Shown: in pieces, positions 34,405 to 43,628 of the stretch
Layout: the number at the start of each line of letters is the position of its first letter
Position numbering within the stretch: the first letter of the stretch is position 1
Assembly: GCA_028532905.1 (NCBI GenBank)
Contig: JAQQAM010000016.1
Location: 1-64,000 of the forward strand
Origin: Spirochaetales bacterium
GTDB lineage: Bacteria > Spirochaetota > Spirochaetia > DSM-2461
DNA length: 64,000 bases
Direction of reading: 5' to 3'
Position numbers and translations under genes: made by a program
Notes under the pieces: generated by a model
What the model was told of the DNA's origin: nothing
The model's database searches: none
Seen by the model: only the letters and a program-made list of their open reading frames with translations

Positions 34405-37400
34405 ATGAGCAGAAAAGTATTGACTGTCCAGACTAAGCTTCTGGCCGGATTTTTAGGCATACTCATCCTGGCCGGATATGCAGGAATAACCGGTATAAGG
34501 GGCATTTCAGAAATAAATTACCAGAACAGCATTGGTACGGTAGTTGATGAACTTGTGGCCTACACAGAGAACGCTCAGGCTGCCTCTCTCAGATATATTA
34601 TTTATGAAGACGAGAGTTTTCACGATGCGGCAATGGAAGCAGCCGACACGGTTCTTGAACTGGCGGGTACAGCAGAATCCATGATGCTGGTGGAGGCCAA
34701 CAGAAAGAATACTCAGAAACTGACAGAAACAATGGAACAGTACAAGAGCCTGATTTCCGCCTCAAAACAGGTGGAACAGGAGAAACTGGAGTCCCAGACC
34801 ACCAGACAGACAGTGGGTATCAATGTCATCAGAATGCTGGAGGATCTGCTGGCATCCCTCATTCAGCAGCAGAAGGTGTCAGTCTCCCGGAGTGAACTGG
34901 ATTATCTGAATACCACCATTGAAGAAATACAGCTGATCCTTTCCCTGATGAATGAGTTTAGATCGGATGCGCTGAATTACAATATTGAGAGAACCGACAA
35001 GGACCGGGAAAAAGCCTATGCAGCCTGGATCAGTAAACTGGACGAACTGCTCACAGAACTGAACATCCTTGAAGAAAATGCCATCAGTTCTGTTCATAAA
35101 ATGAATTTCAACACCATAGCTGCGTCTCTGAAACAATACAGAGCAGAAGTACAGAGATTCCACACCCAAACGGCAGAGATGTGGCAGAAACAGTATGATC
35201 AGCGGGAAGTAGCCGCTCAGGTAATGACCCAGGTTCATCTGGTGCGGGACGGCGTACAGTCAATTATTAAAGAAGAAACAGACAGCACGAAGCGAGCCAT
35301 CCTGTTCAGTCTGATTATGGCCGTCCTTTTCAGCATTCTCATTGCTCTGCTCCTCTCAAAAAACATTACAGTTCCTCTGATTCAGGGAATCAGTGTTGCA
35401 GGGAATATTGCTGCTGCCAGACTGGACAACAAACAGCTGAACCTGAACAGAACTGATGAGCTGGGAGAACTGGCCAGGGCACTGGACACAATGACTCACA
35501 GCCTTCAGGTACAGAACTGGCTGCAGGAGGGAAAACAGGGGCTGGACGATGAACTGAGGGGAGATTTCGACCTGAAAGACCTGGCTCAGAAGTTCATTAC
35601 CTTCCTGACAAAACATATGAATGCTCAGCTGGGAGCCTTTTATCTGTATGACGAAAAAGAGACCCTTGAGCTGATATCTTCCTACGCCTTTACCGATAGG
35701 GCCGGCAATTTCAACAGAATAAAACTGGGGGAAGGTTTTATCGGACAGGCCGCTATGGAGAAAGAAGTTCTGTACTTCTCCAAGCTTGATGAGGCACCCG
35801 GATATAACTACGGAGCAGGCGAAGAGAAGCCCGATCACTTTCTCACAGGGTCTCTGATCTTCAAGGATGAACTGATAGGCTCATTTCTTCTGGGATCTTT
35901 CACCCCCTTCAATGAAGATCAGAAAGAGTTTATTTCATCCACAATCGACAACGTTGCCGTCCTGTTCAATGCGGCCAAATCCAGAGACACCATTAGTCTA
36001 CTGCTCAGCAATTCCCAGCAGCAGCAGGAAGAGCTGAAGAAGATTAATGAAGAACTGGAAGACCAGACCAGAGCCCTCAGGGAATCAGAAGCTGAGCTCC
36101 AGGCACAGCAGGAAGAACTGAGGGTGACCAATGAGGAGCTGGAAGAAAGAACCCAGGCTATTGAAGAACAACGTGACTCAATCCGCATTAAAAACGAAGA
36201 GCTAGTGCAGGCTCAGCAGGATATAAGCAAAAAAGCTGAGGACCTGGAGCAGGCCAGCCGCTACAAATCAGAGTTTCTGGCCAATATGTCTCATGAGCTG
36301 AGAACCCCTTTGAACTCGATTCTTATTCTGGCACAGCTTTTATCTGCTAATAATGATGGAAATCTTACTGAGAAACAGGTGAAATCCGCCAGTGCTATCC
36401 ACGCTTCCGGCTCTGACCTGCTAAAACTGATCAACGATATTCTCGATCTGTCCAAGGTGGAAGCCGGTAAGGTCGAACTCAATATGGAAACAGTAAATTT
36501 CAACACCGTAATTGATGATCTGAAGAGAGTTTTTAATGAGTCGGCCACCGAAAAAGGGTTGGAACTGAGCTTCACAAAACAGGAAGGCATCAGAGAGACA
36601 ATACAAACCGACGGCCACCGACTGCAGCAGGTCCTCAGAAACCTTCTGACCAATGCCATTAAGTTTACCGAAAGCGGTTCGGTATCCATGGACATCGTTT
36701 TGCCAGACAAAGCCTGGAAAGGGATGAAAAAGGGTGAATATTTCCAGATCAGAGTAAAAGACACGGGTATCGGTATACCCGAAGAAAAGCAAAGTGCCAT
36801 TTTTGAAGCCTTTCAGCAGGCCGACGGCAGCACTATGCGCAAGTTCGGTGGAACCGGACTGGGGCTCTCCATATCGAAGGAACTGACAAAACTTCTGGGA
36901 GGAGAACTGAAACTGGAAAGTGAAGAGGGAAAAGGCAGCACCTTCTATATAACCCTACCCTTTCCGGAGGACAAACCTGCTGAGAGCTTGCCCGAGCAGG
37001 AGACAGGGAACCAGTTATCTGGATCAGACCCGGCAGAAGAAACAGCCGGCACCAGTCCGGAAACAAAACAGCCCTCCCCCCCTTTAAAGTATGAAGACTC
37101 TGAAATTGTGGATGACAGATTGGATCTGCATGATGAAGACAAGACGATTCTCATTATCGAAGATGATCCCAATTTCGTTTCCGTTCTGTCAGATCTTGTG
37201 AAAGAGAAAGGATTTAAAACTCTTATCGCCGCGGACGGGGAGACAGGGCTCCACTTTGCCGATTACTACAAACCGAATGCCATTATTCTGGACATCGGAC
37301 TTCCGGGCATTGACGGATGGACAGTCATGGAGCGGCTCAAGGACAATCCGGAACTCAGGCATATTCCCGTTCACTTTATGTCGGGGCGGGATGACAACCT

Positions 37401-38310
37401 CCAGGCTATGCGTATGGGTGCCATCGGCTATCTGACCAAACCGGTTTCTGTCAGCGACATTGACTCGGCACTGTGTAAAATTGATAAATTTACAGAATCC
37501 CACATCAGTACTCTTCTGGTTGTGGAAGATGATGATATTCAGAAGGAAAGCATAATCGAGCTCATCGGCAGTGATGATATTGAAATCACTGCTGTGTCCA
37601 CAGGCAAAGAAGCTTTTAAAGCACTTAAAAGCAGCTGTTTTGACTGTATGATCCTCGATCTGGGCTTGAAAGACATGTCTGGTTTCGATCTTCTGGAACA
37701 TATAAACGATGATCCCGGATGCGCTCGGATTCCCATCATCATCTATACCGGCAGGGAACTCAGCAAAGAGGATGAGGAATCTCTGAATAAATATGCCGAA
37801 AGCATAATCATAAAAGGCATAAAATCCCCTGAACGGCTGCTGGATGAAACATCCCTTTTTCTCCATCGAATAGAATCCCGGCTCCCTGAAGAGAAACGGA
37901 AGATGTTGAAGGGAATCCATAACAGTGAATCTGTTCTGGAGGAGAGAAAGATTCTCCTTGTGGATGATGATATGCGCAATGTTTTCGCCCTCACCAGCAT
38001 TCTGGAAGATAAAAAGATGGAAGTGATTGTGGCACGGGATGGTCTGGAAGCTGTGGAAAAGGTTAAATACGAAGCGGGAATAGATCTTGTTCTTATGGAT
38101 ATTATGATGCCTAAAATGGATGGATATGAAGCCATGCGGCAAATTCGGAAAGAACATCAGTTCAGGAATCTGCCCATCATTGCTCTGACAGCCAAAGCCA
38201 TGAAGGGCGACAGAAATAAATGCATTGAAGCCGGAGCCAGTGACTATCTGGCAAAACCGGTGGAGACGGAAAAACTCCTCTCCATGCTGCGGGTGTGGTT
38301 GTATAGATGA
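34405..38310 (+). CDS. Large hybrid histidine kinase: sensor, HAMP, GAF, HisKA/HATPase, three receivers
   Basis: A 1301-residue inner-membrane kinase. Two TM helices (about 12-32 and 296-316) flank a helical periplasmic sensor of about 260 residues (CHASE3 or four-helix type). HAMP, a GAF domain (about 390-530) and a long coiled coil (about 535-615) lead to HisKA with His630 in MSHELRTPLN and a HATPase (DTGIGIP, GTGLGLS). Three receivers follow with phospho-acceptors Asp963 (ILDIGLP), Asp1085 (ILDLGLK) and Asp1232 (LMDIMMP). It overlaps the cheR-like gene by four bases. The architecture allows multistep relay and passes signal to the downstream CheR, CheB and diguanylate cyclase, most likely as one module. 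Confidence 0.95.
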   Translation: MSRKVLTVQTKLLAGFLGILILAGYAGITGIRGISEINYQNSIGTVVDELVAYTENAQAASLRYIIYEDESFHDAAMEAADTVLELAGTAESMMLVEANRKNTQKLTETMEQYKSLISASKQVEQEKLESQTTRQTVGINVIRMLEDLLASLIQQQKVSVSRSELDYLNTTIEEIQLILSLMNEFRSDALNYNIERTDKDREKAYAAWISKLDELLTELNILEENAISSVHKMNFNTIAASLKQYRAEVQRFHTQTAEMWQKQYDQREVAAQVMTQVHLVRDGVQSIIKEETDSTKRAILFSLIMAVLFSILIALLLSKNITVPLIQGISVAGNIAAARLDNKQLNLNRTDELGELARALDTMTHSLQVQNWLQEGKQGLDDELRGDFDLKDLAQKFITFLTKHMNAQLGAFYLYDEKETLELISSYAFTDRAGNFNRIKLGEGFIGQAAMEKEVLYFSKLDEAPGYNYGAGEEKPDHFLTGSLIFKDELIGSFLLGSFTPFNEDQKEFISSTIDNVAVLFNAAKSRDTISLLLSNSQQQQEELKKINEELEDQTRALRESEAELQAQQEELRVTNEELEERTQAIEEQRDSIRIKNEELVQAQQDISKKAEDLEQASRYKSEFLANMSHELRTPLNSILILAQLLSANNDGNLTEKQVKSASAIHASGSDLLKLINDILDLSKVEAGKVELNMETVNFNTVIDDLKRVFNESATEKGLELSFTKQEGIRETIQTDGHRLQQVLRNLLTNAIKFTESGSVSMDIVLPDKAWKGMKKGEYFQIRVKDTGIGIPEEKQSAIFEAFQQADGSTMRKFGGTGLGLSISKELTKLLGGELKLESEEGKGSTFYITLPFPEDKPAESLPEQETGNQLSGSDPAEETAGTSPETKQPSPPLKYEDSEIVDDRLDLHDEDKTILIIEDDPNFVSVLSDLVKEKGFKTLIAADGETGLHFADYYKPNAIILDIGLPGIDGWTVMERLKDNPELRHIPVHFMSGRDDNLQAMRMGAIGYLTKPVSVSDIDSALCKIDKFTESHISTLLVVEDDDIQKESIIELIGSDDIEITAVSTGKEAFKALKSSCFDCMILDLGLKDMSGFDLLEHINDDPGCARIPIIIYTGRELSKEDEESLNKYAESIIIKGIKSPERLLDETSLFLHRIESRLPEEKRKMLKGIHNSESVLEERKILLVDDDMRNVFALTSILEDKKMEVIVARDGLEAVEKVKYEAGIDLVLMDIMMPKMDGYEAMRQIRKEHQFRNLPIIALTAKAMKGDRNKCIEAGASDYLAKPVETEKLLSMLRVWLYR

Positions 38311-39155
38311 GAACACCGGCAACCAGCACAAAAGAAATCCTGGATAACGAATATCTGGAACTTGAGCTTCTTCTGGAAGGGATCTACAGGAAATACGGAT
38401 TTGATTTCAGGGACTATTCAGGAGTTCATATTAAACGCAGACTGAATCACCGTCTTTCAGCTTCGGGTCTTCAGAATTTTACCCAGATCCTGCACCGGAT
38501 CATTTACGATGAGGAGTTCTTCAAACAGATCCTCCTGGATCTCTCAATCAATGTCACCGAAATGTACAGAGACCCCCAGTTTTATCTGGAACTCCGACAA
38601 AAGGTGGTTCCCTATCTGTCCACCTACCCCTTTATCAAAATTTGGCATGCGGGGTGTTCTGCGGGTCAGGAGGTGTATTCCGATGCCATTCTTCTGGAGG
38701 AAGAGGGCCTTCTGGAAAGAGTGCAGATCTATGCAACCGATTTCAACGAGAAGATCCTGCAGAAGGCCAAAGAGGGAATCTATCCGGTTGAAGAGATACG
38801 CCGGTATACGGAAAACTACCAGAAAGCCGGAGGTACAGAATCTTTCTCCGACTATTACACTGCCCATTATGACTCTGCAATGATCAAAAAGAGTCTGCGC
38901 AACAACATATTGTTCTCCTTTCATAACCTGGTCACTGATGGAGTGTTCGGCGAGATGAATATGGTGTTCTGCCGTAATGTTCTTATCTATTTCAACAAGG
39001 ACCTGCAGAACCGAGTACTGAAACTCTTCCATGACAGCTTGATTCCGGGAGGATTCCTGTGTCTGGGCAGCAAGGAATCTTTGAAGTTTTCCGATCTGGA
39101 AGACAGGTTTGAAATTATCTCTGCCAAAGAGAAAATATACAGGAAGAAAAGATGA
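38307..39155 (+). CDS. CheR-type protein-glutamate methyltransferase
   Basis: A 282-residue CheR: N-terminal helical domain, then a SAM-binding Rossmann domain with WHAGCSAGQE (usual form GCSTGEE; the first Glu is Gln here) and FCRNVLIYF. It would methylate Glu/Gln side chains of a receptor. No chemoreceptor is in the window; the helical sensor region of the preceding kinase, or its coiled coil, is a possible substrate (inference). Translationally coupled on both sides by ATGA overlaps (38307-38310 and 39152-39155). Confidence 0.93.
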   Translation: MRTPATSTKEILDNEYLELELLLEGIYRKYGFDFRDYSGVHIKRRLNHRLSASGLQNFTQILHRIIYDEEFFKQILLDLSINVTEMYRDPQFYLELRQKVVPYLSTYPFIKIWHAGCSAGQEVYSDAILLEEEGLLERVQIYATDFNEKILQKAKEGIYPVEEIRRYTENYQKAGGTESFSDYYTAHYDSAMIKKSLRNNILFSFHNLVTDGVFGEMNMVFCRNVLIYFNKDLQNRVLKLFHDSLIPGGFLCLGSKESLKFSDLEDRFEIISAKEKIYRKKR

Positions 39156-39730
39156 ACAGGTACAGTGCTCTGGTTATCGGCACCTCTGCCGGCGGTCTGA
39201 ATGCCCTGACCCGGATCATACCGGCCCTGAATAAAGGCTTCCCTGTCCCCATTATTATTGTTCAGCATATGAGCCCGGAAGGATCAAACTTCACCTCCTC
39301 TTACCTGGATACAATTTCCAGCCTCAATGTGAGGGAAGGAGATGAAAAAGAGATGCTTGAACCGGGAACAGTCTATCTGGCAGCACCCAATTACCATCTT
39401 CTTATAGACCGGAACAAAACACTGAGCCTGTCTGTAGATGCCAAGGTGAATTACTCCCGTCCCTCCATAGATGTTCTGTTTGAAAGTGCCGCAGAGGTTT
39501 ACAGAGAAAAGCTCCTGGCGCTGGTCCTCACAGGGGCAAACAGCGATGGGACAAAGGGAGCATTGAAAGTCATCGAATTCGGAGGATCTGTTCTGGTTCA
39601 AGATCCGGAAACAGCAGAAGCTGCCGCCATGCCCCTGTCTGTCATTGAACACTGTCAGGTAGAAGCAATACTCCCTTTGGATGAGATTGCCGATTACCTG
39701 AATACCAAAATATACGAAAAAGAGAATTAA
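39152..39730 (+). CDS. Stand-alone CheB-type methylesterase domain
   Basis: A 192-residue CheB catalytic domain with the Ser12 (GTSAGG), His39 (VQHM) and Asp132 (ANSDG) triad. It lacks the N-terminal receiver of classical CheB, so it is not directly switched by phosphorylation; the receivers of the neighbouring kinase or regulator may act in trans. It removes methyl groups added by the CheR-type enzyme encoded directly upstream. Its stop is immediately followed by the ATG of the next gene. Confidence 0.92.
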   Translation: MNRYSALVIGTSAGGLNALTRIIPALNKGFPVPIIIVQHMSPEGSNFTSSYLDTISSLNVREGDEKEMLEPGTVYLAAPNYHLLIDRNKTLSLSVDAKVNYSRPSIDVLFESAAEVYREKLLALVLTGANSDGTKGALKVIEFGGSVLVQDPETAEAAAMPLSVIEHCQVEAILPLDEIADYLNTKIYEKEN

Positions 39731-40729
39731 ATGGAAGAATTTAAAATACTGATTGTTGATGATATAAAAGAGAACCTTTACTCCCTGGAACTGCTCCTTG
39801 AAGATGAGGATATAACCCTTGTTACTGCCCGTTCAGGAGAAGAGGCTCTGGCCAGAACACTGGACCACCGTTTTTTTCTGATTCTTATGGATGTGCAGAT
39901 GCCCGGTATGAACGGATACGAGACAGCCGAGCTGCTCAGAGGCAACAGCAGAACAAGGGATATACCCATCATCTTTATTACTGCGAACAGCAGAGATGAA
40001 GATCAGCTGTTCAAGGGTTATGATCTGGGTGCTGTGGATTATCTGGTTAAACCCATAGCCACACCGGTTCTGAAAAGTAAAATCAATGTATTCAGAACCT
40101 TCCACCGACAGCAGCAGGAATTGATGATAAAGACCAGAGAATTGAATGGTACGATCTCCGAACTGGAGGAGCTGCAGCAGGAACTGGAAGAGAAGAATGA
40201 ACAGCTTAAAATCCTATCCAGTGAAGACGCCCTGACCGGACTGTACAACAGAAGGCTGCTGGATATATTCCTGGATGAAGAGTGGAGCAGGGCTATGCGG
40301 AACAAAACGCCCCTCTCAATTATCATGGGCGATATTGATGAGTTCAAACTTTATAACGACTATTACGGACACCCCAAGGGAGATGACTGTCTTGTTAAAG
40401 TGGCCCGGGAGTTCAAAGGTGCTTTTCAGAGACGGATAGACCGGGTTGCCCGGTACGGAGGAGAAGAGTTTATAGCTCTCCTCCCTGAAACGGACCTGAA
40501 AGGTGCGGAAGGACTGGCCGAAAATCTCCTGAAACAGCTGCGTCACAGAAGGATCCCCCACGAAGGCTCAGCCCGGAATGAATTTCTTACCATAAGCCTG
40601 GGGGTCTGTACTACCATTCCCAAGGAAGGACACGATCTGGACGAACTGCTGAAAAATGTCGACCAGGCTCTTTATGAAGCCAAAGACAAAGGCCGGGACA
40701 GATATGTATCCCGGCTCTGTGAATGCTGA
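39731..40729 (+). CDS. Response regulator diguanylate cyclase (receiver-GGDEF)
   Basis: A 332-residue PleD/WspR-like regulator: receiver with Asp54 in LILMDVQMP and Lys in VKPI (about 107), a coiled coil (about 135-162), and a GGDEF domain with active GGEEF (243-247) and product-inhibition I-site RRID (234-237). It makes c-di-GMP when phosphorylated, most likely by the triple-receiver kinase at the head of the operon. Last gene of the module; it ends one base before the convergent OYE gene. Confidence 0.95.
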   Translation: MEEFKILIVDDIKENLYSLELLLEDEDITLVTARSGEEALARTLDHRFFLILMDVQMPGMNGYETAELLRGNSRTRDIPIIFITANSRDEDQLFKGYDLGAVDYLVKPIATPVLKSKINVFRTFHRQQQELMIKTRELNGTISELEELQQELEEKNEQLKILSSEDALTGLYNRRLLDIFLDEEWSRAMRNKTPLSIIMGDIDEFKLYNDYYGHPKGDDCLVKVAREFKGAFQRRIDRVARYGGEEFIALLPETDLKGAEGLAENLLKQLRHRRIPHEGSARNEFLTISLGVCTTIPKEGHDLDELLKNVDQALYEAKDKGRDRYVSRLCEC

Positions 40730-41761
40730 TCAGGACCGTTCATACTGTTTGGGCTTATATTTAAGCTTGACTCCGGCTTTTTGGGCACTGCTTAAGGGGA
40801 AATAGGGATTTCTAAGCAGTTCCCTGCCCAGAAAAACCAGATCACACTCCTCGTCAGCAAGAATCTGTTCGGCATGTTCGGCCTCGGTGATAAGCCCTCC
40901 CCCGGCAACCGGCAGATCTGTCAGGGTTTTGATGATTTTTGCCGCCGGTATCTGAAATCCAGGAGCAGCGGGAATGACAACATGGGGAACCACACCCCCT
41001 GTACTGACATGAACAAGATCCAGTCCCTCATCCTTAACGAGGTTGATCATTTCCGCCAGGTCTTCGGCTTCATTCCCGTTATCACCGTAATCAAGTGCTG
41101 AAACTCTTAATATCAGGGGATTCTCCTGTGCCCACACAGACCGGACAGCCTGGATAATCCGTTTCAGGAATTCGGCCCGCCCCCCGGCAGAACCTCCGAA
41201 CTCATCCTGACGGAAATTGGTCAGAGGAGAGAGGAACTCGCTGATCAGATAGCCGTGGGCTCCGTGAATTTCCAGCGCCTCATATCCGGCCTGGGCGGCC
41301 CGGACAGCGGCATTCTTAAAAGAGGCAATAACAGCGTCTATATCTTCAGCAGACATCTCCCTTGGCGTCAAATACAGAGGGTCCTCTGAATCAAAACAGA
41401 CTGGAGAGGGAGCGATCACATCTTCTGAGGAGACAGTGCATTTTCTTCCTGCATGTGCCAGCTGTATCGCCGGCACAGCCCCCTCTTCCTTTATCCCGTC
41501 CACAATACTCTGAAGTCCAGGAATCTGATCATCACTCCAGATGCCGAGATCCCTGTCGGAGATTCTCCCCCGTGCTTCCACGGCTGTTGCTTCCTGAATA
41601 ATCAGTCCCGTTCCTCCCTGGGCTCTGGTACGGTAATGGAAACTGTGCCAATCTGTAGCCTTGCCGTCAGACCCGGCACTGTACATACACATGGGGGGCA
41701 TAACAATTCTGTTTCGCAGCTCCATGTTTTTGACTCGAAACGGGGTAAAAAGTGCATTCAT
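40730..41761 (-). CDS. namA: NamA/YqjM-type old yellow enzyme (NADPH dehydrogenase)
   Basis: A 343-residue FMN-dependent ene-reductase with a full TIM barrel. MPPMCMYSA with Cys25 and Tyr27 is the thermophilic-like (YqjM) active-site signature. IQLAHAGRK, IHGAHGYLISEFLSP (paired His) and the phosphate-binding GGGLI and FLGRELLRNP segments are present. It reduces activated C=C bonds of enals, enones or nitro compounds and usually counters electrophile stress. It is convergent with the diguanylate cyclase gene and divergent from the sORF/RNHCP/rsgA unit. Confidence 0.93.
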   Translation of the reverse strand: MNALFTPFRVKNMELRNRIVMPPMCMYSAGSDGKATDWHSFHYRTRAQGGTGLIIQEATAVEARGRISDRDLGIWSDDQIPGLQSIVDGIKEEGAVPAIQLAHAGRKCTVSSEDVIAPSPVCFDSEDPLYLTPREMSAEDIDAVIASFKNAAVRAAQAGYEALEIHGAHGYLISEFLSPLTNFRQDEFGGSAGGRAEFLKRIIQAVRSVWAQENPLILRVSALDYGDNGNEAEDLAEMINLVKDEGLDLVHVSTGGVVPHVVIPAAPGFQIPAAKIIKTLTDLPVAGGGLITEAEHAEQILADEECDLVFLGRELLRNPYFPLSSAQKAGVKLKYKPKQYERS

Positions 41762-41843
41762 ATTCTTATCCTGATATTTATTTCTTTTAATGTCGCCTAT
41801 TTCCTGGGATGATGCAAATAATCTTATTTGGAATATTACGATG

Positions 41844-41872
41844 TTGACAGAAACCGAACCCGGGATTATATT
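41844..41872 (+). promoter_or_regulatory. Near-consensus sigma-70 promoter
   Basis: TTGACA (41844-41849), 17-base spacer, TATATT (41867-41872). Predicted transcription start is near 41880, about 27 bases before the 17-codon ORF at 41906. The gap 41762-42086 between OYE and RNHCP genes holds this promoter, that ORF and a hairpin. Confidence 0.75.
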
Positions 41873-41905
41873 GATCTCATCTTAAAGTGACCTGAGGAGG
41901 CGTAT

Positions 41906-41959
41906 ATGTCAGCTATTGTTATCAAAGATGTTCCTGTTCAGGGAACTTGTGCCCGCTGA
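41906..41959 (+). CDS. Putative 17-residue peptide or leader ORF
   Basis: ATG 41906 to TGA 41957-41959 encodes MSAIVIKDVPVQGTCAR. A near-perfect ribosome site GAGGAGG (41894-41900) lies five bases upstream, itself behind a near-consensus promoter. The stop codon overlaps the base of an 11-bp hairpin (41959-41969 with 42005-42015, one wobble). It is too short to assign a function. It could be a leader peptide affecting the RNHCP/rsgA genes, a small peptide, or the remnant 5' end of a deleted gene; the reading frame after the stop shows no continuation. Confidence 0.45.
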   Translation: MSAIVIKDVPVQGTCAR

Positions 41960-42015
41960 TTTTTTAGATTTATTTCTGAGATTCAGCCCGGCCTGATTTT
42001 CCCTATCTGAAAAAT
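41959..42015 (+). promoter_or_regulatory. Long-loop hairpin after the 17-codon ORF
   Basis: ATTTTTTAGAT (41959-41969) pairs with ATCTGAAAAAT (42005-42015) over 11 bp with one wobble, enclosing a 35-nt loop. It sits between the short ORF and the RNHCP gene and might couple translation of the ORF to downstream expression. Confidence 0.35.
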
Positions 42016-42086
42016 TCTATTAATTTCTAACAGAACAGGACATCCCATACCCCGCACACCAGGGTTTACAACCTGAAGGAAAAGGT

Positions 42087-42458
42087 ATGTCCAGATACAA
42101 TCAACAAGACAACAATTACAAAGACACATTTATCTGCCGTTTCTGCGGTATGACTGTTCCTCCCCCTGAGACAGGCGGGAGTCATCGCAACCACTGCCCC
42201 CACTGCCTGTGGAGTCTCCATGTGGATCTAAGAAAAGGGGACCGCCGCTGCGGATGCAGAGGCCTGATGGAACCAATCTCCGTTTGGGTCAAGGCATCAA
42301 AAGAGTGGGCTCTTATTCACCGCTGCAGAAGCTGTGGATTTATCAGAACAAACAGGATTGCAGGGGACGATAATGAGATGATCCTGTTCAGACTGGCAGC
42401 ACAACCCATAACCATGCTGCCCTTCCCCGTTAAGAATACATTGGAGAAAATCGTATGA
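42087..42458 (+). CDS. RNHCP-domain protein
   Basis: A 123-residue protein with three Cys pairs: CRFCG near 20, RNHCPHC (the RNHCP family signature) near 43, CGC near 61 and CRSCG near 83, implying one or two structural zinc sites. Bacterial RNHCP proteins are uncharacterised and are often found next to rsgA, as here, where the stop overlaps the rsgA start by four bases. A ribosome- or RNA-related role is inference from this neighbour. AAGGAAAAGG precedes ATG 42087. Confidence 0.85.
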   Translation: MSRYNQQDNNYKDTFICRFCGMTVPPPETGGSHRNHCPHCLWSLHVDLRKGDRRCGCRGLMEPISVWVKASKEWALIHRCRSCGFIRTNRIAGDDNEMILFRLAAQPITMLPFPVKNTLEKIV

Positions 42459-43555
42459 GTAAAGCATCATGGGGCTGGAACAGCAGCCTCGAAAAAGAAT
42501 ATGAAAGCCGCCGCACAGAAGGCCTTGAAGCCGGACGGATTACCAGAGAAGTAAGACACCTGTATACGGTGGCTGCAGAAGATTCCTCCGGTTCGGAAGA
42601 GACTCTCAGAGGTGAGGTTTCGGGAGCCTTTCAGTATAAGGCGGCCGGCCCGGCAGACTATCCGGCCATTGGAGACTGGGTTCTCTTCAGAAGAGCGTCA
42701 GAAGACAGGATCGTCATTGAAGGACTCCTGCCCCGTTGGAGCAGTTTCTCACGGAAAGCCGCCGGAGACCGGACGGATGAGCAGATTCTGGCGGCCAATA
42801 TAGACATCATCTACCTGGTCTTCGGAATCAATGGCGGGAGAAACTTCACCTCCGGCGGGCTGGAACGGTATATGACTCTGGCCTGGGAGAGCGGTGCCAC
42901 ACCTGTTGTGGTTCTGAACAAAGCCGATCTCTGCTCCGTGGAGGAGAAGGAATCAGCTGTTTTAAAAGCGGAAAATGCTGCTCCGGGAGTGGAGATCCAT
43001 CTTGTCAGTGCCGTAAGCGGAGAGGGGCTGACAGAGCTTACGGATCATCTCAAGCCGGGCATGACCATCGGGCTGACCGGACCATCAGGAGTCGGAAAGT
43101 CCACAATCATCAATGCCCTGGCCGGAGAAGCTCTGCAGAAGACCACATCTCAGAGGGAAGGCGACCTCAGAGGCAGACATACAACGACCCACAAGGAAAT
43201 GTTCCGTCTGGAGTCCGGAGTCATTCTTATAGACACTCCGGGATTGAAGGAAGTGCAGCTCTGGGCAGATGGAGATTCTCTGGCCGAAACCTTTCAGGAT
43301 ATCACAGAGATTGCAGAAGGCTGCCGCTTCAGAGACTGCAGTCATCAGGGAGAACCGGGCTGTGCGGTACAGAACGCACTGGCTGCAGGAGAACTGGAAC
43401 ACAGACGCTATGAAAACTATCTGGAACTGCAGAAAGAACTGAAATACCTGCAGGCCAGACAGGAAAGCAGTGCAGCCCGGGTGGAAAGGGAAAAGTGGAA
43501 ACATGTGGCACAGTATGTTAAAAGCGAGTTTTATTCGGGACGAAGAAAGAGGTAA
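42455..43555 (+). CDS. rsgA: Ribosome small subunit-dependent GTPase RsgA
   Basis: A 366-residue circularly permuted GTPase that helps mature and check the 30S subunit. An N-terminal OB-fold domain is followed by the permuted G motifs (NKAD, then GPSGVGKS near 209-216, then DTPGLKE) and a C-terminal zinc domain with CRFRDCSHxxEPGC. Translation is coupled to the RNHCP gene (ATGA). Era at 1516 is the other ribosome-assembly GTPase in this window. Confidence 0.95.
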   Translation: MSKASWGWNSSLEKEYESRRTEGLEAGRITREVRHLYTVAAEDSSGSEETLRGEVSGAFQYKAAGPADYPAIGDWVLFRRASEDRIVIEGLLPRWSSFSRKAAGDRTDEQILAANIDIIYLVFGINGGRNFTSGGLERYMTLAWESGATPVVVLNKADLCSVEEKESAVLKAENAAPGVEIHLVSAVSGEGLTELTDHLKPGMTIGLTGPSGVGKSTIINALAGEALQKTTSQREGDLRGRHTTTHKEMFRLESGVILIDTPGLKEVQLWADGDSLAETFQDITEIAEGCRFRDCSHQGEPGCAVQNALAAGELEHRRYENYLELQKELKYLQARQESSAARVEREKWKHVAQYVKSEFYSGRRKR

Positions 43556-43628
43556 CAGAGGGTCAGAGGAATTCATTTCCGGCAACATTTCAGACCGATC
43601 CATTTGGCAACAATTACAGATAAATGTT

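Noticed and set aside
37189-38331. 380-codon minus-strand open frame inside the large hybrid kinase and cheR start
   Set aside because: The plus strand carries three intact receiver domains across the same region; the antisense translation shows no domain.
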